From the NCBI GenBank assembly GCA_003155275.1, contig PMCC01000054.1:1264-13012 (forward strand): a stretch of DNA of 11,749 nt, given 5' to 3'. A program made the position numbers and the translations under genes. The notes under the pieces are model-generated. The model searched no databases. It was not told the origin of the DNA and saw only the letters and a list, made by a program, of their open reading frames with translations. Positions 1-5,299 of this stretch are shown piece after piece (positions within the stretch are counted from its first letter, which is position 1; the number at the start of each line of letters is the position of its first letter). Source of the DNA: Actinomycetota bacterium. Its GTDB lineage: Bacteria > Actinomycetota > Humimicrobiia > Humimicrobiales > Humimicrobiaceae.

Positions 1-656
1 TTGTATGTACACACAACGGGCTTGAAGTAGGGGAGGATGGGAAATCCCACCATTGCCTGGATTATATAAGTCTTGTGTCAAATCTTTTTAATTTTAAGAT
101 TGTCATACCGGCCGATGCAAACCAGACGATACATATTACCAATTATATATCTACCACTCACGGTAATTTCCTGATGGTTTTAAACAGGTCAAAAATACCT
201 GTTCTTTCCGCCGGTGGAGCGAAGCCTTTTTTTGGGAAGGATTATGTTTTTGAGTATGGCAAATCAGACTGGCTGAAAAAAGGGACTGACGCAGTTATTA
301 TAACTTATGGGCACATGGCTTTCAGGGCACTCGAAGCAGCAGAAATCCTTAAGGATAAACACGGGCTTAAAATAGGGGTCCTGAATGTAAGCTCTGTTCC
401 CAAGCTTGACGATAAAAAGCTCTTAAATGCCGTTAATGAAACCAAAAATATAGTCGTATATGAGGACCATAATATAAATACCGGGCTTGGGATAATGATA
501 GGCTCCTTTATAGCCGAAAACAAACTAAACTGCAATTTTAAAAAAATGGGCGTTTCAAAATATGGATTATCTGCTGACACTGAATTCCAATACAGATACC
601 AGGGTCTGGATGTGGAAAACCTTGTTGAGAATACTGTTAAAATGGTAAATCCATGA
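1..656 (+). CDS. Transketolase, C-terminal subunit (5' end outside the window)
   Basis: C-terminal half of a split, thiamine-diphosphate-dependent transketolase, which moves two-carbon units between ketose and aldose phosphates in the cytoplasmic pentose-phosphate pathway. The frame is open from base 3, giving 217 visible residues of a subunit usually near 300-320. The first residues contain the pyrimidine-binding-domain motif GEDGKSHH (bases 30-53; GEDGxxHQ in relatives), followed by the IPADANQT segment and later the transketolase C-terminal domain (ITYGHMAFRALEAAEIL and the VYEDHNINTGLG segment). A GTG at base 75 lies inside the conserved domain and cannot be the true start. The N-terminal TPP-binding subunit should lie just upstream, outside the window. 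The stop overlaps an ATG (ATGA), but the next gene more likely starts at 722. Its place beside dehydrogenases and a sugar kinase suggests a role in pentose or ketose catabolism rather than housekeeping, which is inference. Confidence 0.9.
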   Translation, partial: VCTHNGLEVGEDGKSHHCLDYISLVSNLFNFKIVIPADANQTIHITNYISTTHGNFLMVLNRSKIPVLSAGGAKPFFGKDYVFEYGKSDWLKKGTDAVIITYGHMAFRALEAAEILKDKHGLKIGVLNVSSVPKLDDKKLLNAVNETKNIVVYEDHNINTGLGIMIGSFIAENKLNCNFKKMGVSKYGLSADTEFQYRYQGLDVENLVENTVKMVNP

Positions 657-706
657 CTTATCAAATTCTTCAAAAAAATATCACTTATGCGGATGATTTT
701 TATTTG

Positions 707-712
707 AAAGGA
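707..712 (+). promoter_or_regulatory. Ribosome binding site that sets the start of the first SDR
   Basis: AAAGGA lies 9 nt before the GTG at 722. No Shine-Dalgarno-like sequence precedes the alternative ATG at 653. This favours initiation at 722, which is also where SDR homology begins. Confidence 0.65.
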
Positions 713-721
713 TGTGTAAAA

Positions 722-1495
722 GTGAGGCTTAAAGGCAAGGTTTCTTTAATAACAGGAGCGGCTAGGGGAATAGGCCGGGCATCTGCTCTGCTGTTTTCAA
801 AGGAAGGTTCAAATGTTGTAATTGCTGATATTGATGAAGAAGGCGGCCAGAAAACCAAATCTGAAATTATTGGAAATGGCGGCAAGGCAATTTTTATAAA
901 AACAGATGTTTCAAAAAAAGAAGATGTCTTAAATCTTGTCGACAGGTCAATTAGGGAATTTGGCAAACTGCATATCCTGTATAATAATGCAGGGGTATTC
1001 TGGAAAAACAGAGATGGGCACATCACTGATATTGATGAAGCTATATGGGATAAAATCATAGATATCAATTTAAAAAGTACATATCTTTGCTGTAAGTATG
1101 CCATTCCTGAAATAATAAAAAGCGGCGGCGGTTCTGTTATCAATACGGCTTCAAGCGCTGCAGTTCTGGGAATTCCCGGGTGTGACGCTTATACTGCCTC
1201 AAAAGGCGCCATTGTTGCCATTACAAGATCCATGGCTGCCGAATATGGCTCATTTAATATAAGGGTAAATTGCATAGTCCCGACCCACATTGAAACTCCT
1301 ATGTTTGAGGAAAGCACAAAAAGTGTCCCCGGTTTTGATGAAGACAAGTTTCTTAAAACATTTCCATTGGGAAAATATGGGAAACCCGAAGATATTGCAA
1401 ATGCAGCTCTTTTCTTGGCGTCCGACGAGTCTTTATTCGTTACCGGTTCCATGTGCACTGTTGATGGCGGGGCCACAAGTACGTATATGCATTGA
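722..1495 (+). CDS. Short-chain dehydrogenase/reductase (classical SDR), first of two
   Basis: A 257-residue classical SDR oxidoreductase, the usual length for this family. Visible motifs are the Rossmann dinucleotide loop TGAARGIG (residues 11-18), Asp36 at the end of beta-2 (IADID), which favours NAD over NADP, NNAG at 88-91, Asn116, Ser144/145 and the catalytic YTASK (Tyr157, Lys161). The C-terminus ends in the standard FVTGSMCTVDGG strand of the family. It probably oxidises a sugar, polyol or sugar acid alcohol group in the cytoplasm; the substrate cannot be read from the sequence. The start is taken as GTG 722 because of its ribosome binding site and because SDRs normally begin at the (M)RLKGKV segment. 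An ATG at 653 overlapping the upstream stop would add 23 residues with no family counterpart. It is cotranscribed with the transketolase subunit, 65 nt away. Confidence 0.9.
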   Translation: MRLKGKVSLITGAARGIGRASALLFSKEGSNVVIADIDEEGGQKTKSEIIGNGGKAIFIKTDVSKKEDVLNLVDRSIREFGKLHILYNNAGVFWKNRDGHITDIDEAIWDKIIDINLKSTYLCCKYAIPEIIKSGGGSVINTASSAAVLGIPGCDAYTASKGAIVAITRSMAAEYGSFNIRVNCIVPTHIETPMFEESTKSVPGFDEDKFLKTFPLGKYGKPEDIANAALFLASDESLFVTGSMCTVDGGATSTYMH

Positions 1496-1542
1496 AATGA
1501 TTATCTTTAAAAACCATGCGCCCATGACCTGACTAAATAAAC

Positions 1543-1576
1543 AAAAGAAATAAAAGAAATAAAAGAAAAAAGAAAT
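1543..1576 (+). repeat. 9-bp tandem purine-rich repeat
   Basis: Three consecutive copies of AAAAGAAAT (the third ends in A instead of T) plus a partial fourth fill the gap between the two SDR genes. The tract has only A, G and T, with no C. It could be a slippage-prone spacer or an unstructured mRNA segment; no function is shown. A weak CCTG/CAGG hairpin follows at 1585-1597. Confidence 0.6.
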
Positions 1577-1619
1577 ATTTAAAACCTGTTTTGCAGGATA
1601 TTAAAAAAAGGAAACATTA

Positions 1620-2375
1620 ATGAATATTATTGAAAGAATGAAACTTGACGGTAAAAAAGCGCTTGTCACCGGCGCAGGGCAAGGGCTTGGAAAAGCTTTT
1701 GCTCTTGCCCTCGCCGAAGCCGGTGCAGATGTTGCAATTGCAGATATAAATATTGAAAATGCCATAAAAGTTTCAGAGGAAATAATTGCCCTGGGAAGAA
1801 AGTCAATTCCCATAAAAGCGGATATAAAGCTAAGGGAGGATTCAATACAAATGGTTGACCGAGTAATAAGTAACTGGGGAAGACTGGATATTGCCGTAAA
1901 TAATGCCGGTGTGTCAAAATTGCAGGATGCGCTTGAAGTGACCCAGGAAGATTGGGACTGGACGTTTGATGTTAACCTGCGCGGGACATTTTTTTGCGCC
2001 CAAGCTGAAGCAAAAGCAATGATTCCAAAAGGATATGGAAAAATTATAAATATAGCTTCCATTTGCGGGTACAGGGTGTGGCCGCAGTTCCAGTCAGTCT
2101 ACAGTGTCTCCAAAGCCGGCATCATTCATCTTACAAAGTGCCTTGCCGTTGAATGGATAAAACATGGCATCAGGGTAAACAGCATAAGCCCGGGCGTAAC
2201 AATGACAGAGGGTTTTGTTAAAGAGGTATTGCCTATATTTACATATAAGGCCCCTATCGCCAAAGCTGCCAGTGTTGAAGATCTTAAAGGGGCGCTCATT
2301 TACCTGGCATCAGAGACCTCTGATTTTATGGTGGGCCAGGATATTGTTATTGACGGATCGTATATAAACGTTTGA
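1620..2375 (+). CDS. Short-chain dehydrogenase/reductase (classical SDR), second of two
   Basis: A 251-residue classical SDR resembling the polyol and gluconate 5-dehydrogenase type of enzyme. Motifs are TGAGQGLG (residues 17-24), Asp42 in IADIN (NAD preference), NNAG at 94-97, Asn119, Ser147 and the catalytic YSVSK (Tyr161, Lys165). The tail has the PGVTMTE loop and the MVGQDIVIDG strand. The ATG at 1620 is preceded by AGGA at 1609-1612 with 7 nt spacing; Met7 is a possible alternative start. It differs clearly from the SDR just upstream, so the two likely act on different hydroxyl groups or steps rather than being a fresh duplication. The intergenic gap of 124 bases still allows one transcript. 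Its stop lies 2 nt from the stop of the convergent ROK gene, leaving no room for a dedicated terminator between them. The exact substrate is unknown. Confidence 0.92.
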   Translation: MNIIERMKLDGKKALVTGAGQGLGKAFALALAEAGADVAIADINIENAIKVSEEIIALGRKSIPIKADIKLREDSIQMVDRVISNWGRLDIAVNNAGVSKLQDALEVTQEDWDWTFDVNLRGTFFCAQAEAKAMIPKGYGKIINIASICGYRVWPQFQSVYSVSKAGIIHLTKCLAVEWIKHGIRVNSISPGVTMTEGFVKEVLPIFTYKAPIAKAASVEDLKGALIYLASETSDFMVGQDIVIDGSYINV

Positions 2376-2377
2376 TT

Positions 2378-3595
2378 CTATATTATATATTCGTCAGGAA
2401 TGGATAAGATATTTTTAATTACAAGACCGAAAGCCCCGGTAATCCTTGCTTCCTTTCCAAAACGTGAATATTTAACCTCAATGTTTCTTTTCACCCAGGG
2501 GAGCGCGTTGGAGGCAATTGTATTTTTAATGATTTTAATCCCCATGTCTCCCAGCTGGGAAGCGCTGCCATATATTATTATTAATTCAGGGTCAAAAACA
2601 TTTACGATATTTGCAATGCCAACACCCAGCCAGTAAGCATATTCCTCAAGTATTTCTTTTGAAAATTCATCACCCTCCAGGTGTGCGTTTACTATTGATT
2701 CAAAAGTCAGGATTCCACCTATATAGTAATCCGGTAATTTTGTCCGGGTACCTTTTTCAATTCCGTTTCTGGCTTTGTTTATGAAGCTTCTTACTGTAGC
2801 CACAGTTTCCCAGCATCCGTAATTGCCGCAATCGCACTCGCTTCCCTGGGGGACGATAGTTGTATGCCCGAACTCTCCAGCTGCATCATTATTCCCCCTG
2901 TAGATCATATCATTTATGATTATTCCAATCCCGATTCCGATGCCTGTCTCTATGGTGATAAAGTTTTTTGAATTTATCTGACCGAACCATTTTTCTGCAA
3001 ATATCTGCAGGTTTGTTTCCCTGTCGATATAGCACCTTGTGCCCGGAAATTCGTCTTCAATATATTTTTTAACTTTTACATTTTCCCAGCCTTTTAAATT
3101 GGGGGAAAATTTTACTATTCCGTTTATATGGTCGATGATTCCGGGAATGCCGATACCTATTCCCAATATTTTGCCGGTTTTATAAACGTCCAGCTTTTTA
3201 ATAAGGCTGGAGATTTTTTTTAATGTTTCTTCAGGTTTTTCATCAGCAGCCCTGTCAGTTTCCAGTTCATTTAAAAACTGAGCCTTAATATTGCCAAGGG
3301 TGACTTTAATTTTTTTTATCCCCACCGTAATTCCTATGATAAAGCCCAAATCATCCCTGAAGTTTAACAGAATGGGTTTTTTGCCACCCTCCCTTGTAGA
3401 ATCGCCGTATCCGGTTTCTTCAAGTATTTTATTTTCAATAAGCTCTTTTGCAACTATTGTAAGGGTTGTTCTGCTAAGGCCCAGTTCTTTTGAGACTTTA
3501 GCCCTGTCAATTGGGGCATTATCCCAGATATATTTTAATATTCTTGTCCTGTTTAAATCCTTTATAAGATTATTTTTTTTATCAAAAAGCAGCAT
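2378..3595 (-). CDS. ROK-family (XylR/NagC-type) sugar-responsive transcriptional repressor
   Basis: A 405-residue ROK-family regulator with an N-terminal winged helix-turn-helix (about residues 15-60; the helices include IDRAKVSKELGLSRTTLTIV) and a sugar-kinase-like sensor domain (about 82-395). The sensor shows the phosphate-loop-like GIGIGIPG (145-152), ETGIGIGIGIIIN (216-228) and the complete ROK zinc motif: His244, Cys254, Cys256 and Cys261 in the GHTTIVPQ...CDCGNYGCWE stretch. The position of the catalytic Asp of ROK kinases holds Glu193 (DRETN where kinases have ENDAN), as in B. subtilis XylR-type repressors, which supports sugar sensing without phosphorylation. The start is the ATG at 3593-3595; no good Shine-Dalgarno precedes it. 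It is divergent from the sugar operon at 4070 and tail-to-tail with the second SDR. It probably represses the operon and itself through the GTTTGTAAT sites in the shared control region, which is inference. Confidence 0.93.
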   Translation of the reverse strand: MLLFDKKNNLIKDLNRTRILKYIWDNAPIDRAKVSKELGLSRTTLTIVAKELIENKILEETGYGDSTREGGKKPILLNFRDDLGFIIGITVGIKKIKVTLGNIKAQFLNELETDRAADEKPEETLKKISSLIKKLDVYKTGKILGIGIGIPGIIDHINGIVKFSPNLKGWENVKVKKYIEDEFPGTRCYIDRETNLQIFAEKWFGQINSKNFITIETGIGIGIGIIINDMIYRGNNDAAGEFGHTTIVPQGSECDCGNYGCWETVATVRSFINKARNGIEKGTRTKLPDYYIGGILTFESIVNAHLEGDEFSKEILEEYAYWLGVGIANIVNVFDPELIIIYGSASQLGDMGIKIIKNTIASNALPWVKRNIEVKYSRFGKEARITGAFGLVIKNILSIPDEYII

Positions 3596-3617
3596 TATTT
3601 TTTGTTTTGATTGCTAT

Positions 3618-3632
3618 TTGGTTTGTAATTTA
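3618..3632 (+). promoter_or_regulatory. Putative ROK operator half-site, ROK-gene side
   Basis: TTGGTTTGTAATTTA matches 14 of 15 bases of the left part of the palindromic site at 3755. It lies 23 nt upstream of the ROK start codon, in its leader or near its transcription start, so autoregulation is plausible. The right palindromic arm is not preserved here. Confidence 0.45.
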
Positions 3633-3637
3633 TTTTT

Positions 3638-3665
3638 TAATTAGCCCTTGTTGAATAATTGGCAA
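3638..3665 (-). promoter_or_regulatory. Weak candidate promoter for the ROK gene
   Basis: On the minus strand, TTGCCA (plus 3660-3665) and TAATTA (plus 3638-3643) are 16 nt apart, and the putative operator half-site would then lie at the transcription start. The match is modest and the region is AT-rich, so this is tentative. Confidence 0.25.
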
Positions 3666-3754
3666 GAATTTTAAATTCCAAAATAATTCATGCTGAAGAA
3701 ATATAATTATTTCTAAAATAATGAACTATTCAGTAAGGTATATAATATTATTAT

Positions 3755-3779
3755 TTAGTTTGTAATTTACCAAAACTAA
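3755..3779. promoter_or_regulatory. 25-bp XylR-like palindromic operator
   Basis: The arms TTAGTTTGT and CAAAACTAA flank a 7-nt centre; the outer 7 bases of each arm are exactly complementary. As recalled, the B. subtilis xyl operator has the same 25-bp length with arms TTAGTTTGT and ACAAACTAA, so the left arm is identical and the right arm matches at 7 of 9. The neighbouring ROK repressor is the obvious ligand. The site lies 64 nt upstream of the -35 box of the operon promoter. Confidence 0.6.
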
Positions 3780-3791
3780 TTATAACAGTAT

Positions 3792-3814
3792 AAATACTTA
3801 AAACACAAGTATTT
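3792..3814. repeat. Perfect inverted repeat AAATACTT-7 nt-AAGTATTT
   Basis: 8-bp perfect arms (3792-3799 and 3807-3814) are separated by 7 nt and end 28 nt upstream of the -35 box of the operon promoter, where an activator or second repressor could bind. It shares no sequence with the GTTTGTAAT sites. It could also be a chance palindrome in AT-rich DNA. Confidence 0.4.
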
Positions 3815-3842
3815 GAAAATTTATTTAAAAAAATTAAATTAA

Positions 3843-3870
3843 TTGACAAATAAATCATTTTAAATATAAT
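3843..3870 (+). promoter_or_regulatory. Consensus sigma-70 promoter of the UroD-isomerase operon
   Basis: TTGACA (3843-3848) and TATAAT (3865-3870), both full consensus, are 16 nt apart. The transcription start is expected near 3877, giving a leader of about 190 nt before the TTG start at 4070. A promoter this strong needs repression, which fits the operator-like sequence immediately downstream. Confidence 0.7.
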
Positions 3871-3872
3871 AG

Positions 3873-3893
3873 TTAGTACTTATTACAAACAAA
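3873..3893 (-). promoter_or_regulatory. Putative ROK operator over the operon transcription start
   Basis: ATTACAAACAAA (3882-3893) is the inverse complement of TTTGTTTGTAAT and matches 11 of 12 bases of the left part of the 3755 site. TTAGT at 3873-3877 gives the opposite outer arm with a shortened centre. The element starts 2 nt after the -10 box, the expected place for a repressor to block initiation. Confidence 0.45.
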
Positions 3894-3955
3894 CAAATTT
3901 TTACCATTTTTATTTTTAAAGGAAATATTTAGTAGAAATTGTGCCAATAAATCAA

Positions 3956-3977
3956 AAATTAAAGTGGTCTTTAATTT
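3956..3977 (+). promoter_or_regulatory. Leader stem-loop upstream of the UroD-like gene
   Basis: A perfect 9-bp stem AAATTAAAG / CTTTAATTT closes a TGGT loop in the predicted 5' leader. It is AU-rich and has no U-tract of its own, so it is not a convincing terminator. It may be an mRNA stability element or a protein-binding site. Confidence 0.3.
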
Positions 3978-4069
3978 ATAGTAAACTATATAAATTCATC
4001 GGCAATATAATATATTTTTAAATTTATTTTTTTAAAAACCCGGTAAGGTGCAAAAAGGGGATTCTTGAC

Positions 4070-5251
4070 TTGAACAGCAGGGAAAGAGTAATAATGGCAT
4101 TTTTACATAAGGAAGCAGACAGGGTGCCGGTCTCCGAATTATATATAAATTCTCCCGTTGCATCAAAGGTACTTGGCAGGCTTGCCTATACCGGTTGGAG
4201 CGGATTTATAAGATGCGGTGTTTTAAACAATATGCTTATAGATGGCAGGGGGGAAGAATTTTTCCTGCAGGAAGCTATAGACGTTGTTGAGCTTTACGAT
4301 AAACTGGAGCTTGACACCGTTCTTATAGAACGCCCGCCTCTTAAAAATTTCGCAATACCGGTAGCCTTGGATGAGACGACATGGCGTTTTGATGACAAAA
4401 AAAACAGTATGTTTTCGATAGTTCATTTTGACAGAAAGACTGATCTTTTCCATACAGCCGATTCAAATTTTCACAGGGGCGGGCTCGCGGAATTTGAGCG
4501 TTTTGTCAATATCCTGGAAAAAGATGATATAGATTTACAAAAGTATAACTGGAGCCAGGCTGAGTACATAATACAGAAGTGCGCCGGAAGAAAATTTGTC
4601 ATGGCTGTAGTTGAGGTGGATTTCCCCCCGATGAGCATGGGGGCGATTGGCAGATATTTTTTGGAGGCAATGGCATTCCGCGGTGATTTGGTGGAAAGAT
4701 ATCTGGATTATCGTGTTAGAAAAGGCTTAAAATTTATTGAAAAATATGCCTCAATGGGAGCTGACGCAATATTTGACGGGGAGGACCTTGCCGGAAACCT
4801 TGGCCCGCTCTTTTCACCCAAAGACTATATGAAATATTATGCGCCAAGGTTTAAAAAGCTTGCAGATGCGGTGCATAAGCACGGCATGTACTACTTAAGG
4901 CATACTGACGGAAACATTACAAGTTTTGCAGATGAGTTTCTTCTTGAGTCAGGATTTGACGGATATCACAGTATTGATCCTGAAGCGGGAATGGATCTTA
5001 AATGGGTGAAGGAAAAATATGGCGATAAGGTGCTTTTAATGGGAAACGTGGATTGCGGGCGTGTCCTGCATCTGGGCGCTAAAGAGGATGTTATCAAAGA
5101 TACACTCAGGGCAATAAAGACTGCATCCCCGGGTGGAGGGCATATAGTATCTTCCAGCAATACCATACACAGCGACGTGCCATATGATAATTATATGCAA
5201 ATGCTGGAGACTGTAAGACAATACGGGAACTATCCAATCCAAATAGATTAG
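4070..5251 (+). CDS. UroD/MtaA-superfamily protein A (uroporphyrinogen decarboxylase-like)
   Basis: A 393-residue TIM-barrel protein of the uroporphyrinogen decarboxylase / corrinoid methyltransferase (HemE, MtaA, CmuA) superfamily. It opens with the typical NSRERVIMAF...DRVPV segment (residues 2-21), has GEDLAGNLGPLFSP (237-250), where relatives carry a DD/ED-L-G substrate loop, then LRHTDGNI (276-283) and the late SSSNTIHSDVPYDNY stretch. Zinc methyltransferases of this superfamily have HxCG at the third of these sites; here Asp280 replaces the Cys, so the usual His-Cys-Cys zinc site is incomplete. The start is TTG 4070, with AAAAGGGG (4053-4060) at 9 nt spacing, and it matches the family N-terminus. 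It is the first gene of a five-gene sugar operon. A haem role is unlikely because no haem genes are nearby and the family is used widely for other reactions. The real reaction is unknown; a group transfer, decarboxylation or lyase step on a sugar-derived compound is possible. Confidence 0.85.
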   Translation: MNSRERVIMAFLHKEADRVPVSELYINSPVASKVLGRLAYTGWSGFIRCGVLNNMLIDGRGEEFFLQEAIDVVELYDKLELDTVLIERPPLKNFAIPVALDETTWRFDDKKNSMFSIVHFDRKTDLFHTADSNFHRGGLAEFERFVNILEKDDIDLQKYNWSQAEYIIQKCAGRKFVMAVVEVDFPPMSMGAIGRYFLEAMAFRGDLVERYLDYRVRKGLKFIEKYASMGADAIFDGEDLAGNLGPLFSPKDYMKYYAPRFKKLADAVHKHGMYYLRHTDGNITSFADEFLLESGFDGYHSIDPEAGMDLKWVKEKYGDKVLLMGNVDCGRVLHLGAKEDVIKDTLRAIKTASPGGGHIVSSSNTIHSDVPYDNYMQMLETVRQYGNYPIQID

Positions 5252-5299
5252 TAAAAGCTTAATATATAAAAAGGTTACTGTATTTGTAAGGAGGAAAAT

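Larger units (their letters stand above)
3596..4069. other. AT-rich divergent control region between the ROK gene and the UroD-isomerase operon
   Basis: 474 bases without a credible gene. It holds a rightward consensus promoter, three copies of GTTTGTAAT (two direct, one inverted), a perfect 8-bp inverted repeat (3792-3814), further short AT palindromes (GAATTT-T-AAATTC at 3666-3678; AGAAATA-4 nt-TATTTCT at 3697-3714; TATAGT-2 nt-ACTATA at 3977-3990) and a leader hairpin (3956-3977). In such AT-rich DNA some of the short palindromes are expected by chance. Confidence 0.75.

Noticed and set aside
75..77. GTG 75 as the start of a complete transketolase-like gene
   Set aside because: The same frame is open upstream to base 3 and encodes conserved transketolase sequence (GEDGKSHH), so the gene is cut by the window edge.
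653..721. ATG 653 as the start of the first SDR, overlapping the transketolase stop as ATGA
   Set aside because: No Shine-Dalgarno precedes it and the extra 23 residues have no SDR counterpart; GTG 722 has a ribosome binding site and fits the family N-terminus. Translational coupling is still possible.
3291..3644. Plus-strand frame of 117 codons across the start of the ROK gene
   Set aside because: It is antisense to the helix-turn-helix coding region, and its composition is that of a reverse-strand shadow.
3596..4069. CRISPR array or origin-like iterons in the AT-rich gap
   Set aside because: The repeated GTTTGTAAT elements are only three, irregularly spaced and partly inverted; no spacer pattern or DnaA-box cluster is visible.
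4070..5251. Genuine haem-pathway uroporphyrinogen decarboxylase (HemE)
   Set aside because: No haem genes are nearby, the context is sugar catabolism, and the metal-site and active-site segments match the broader UroD-like group rather than HemE.
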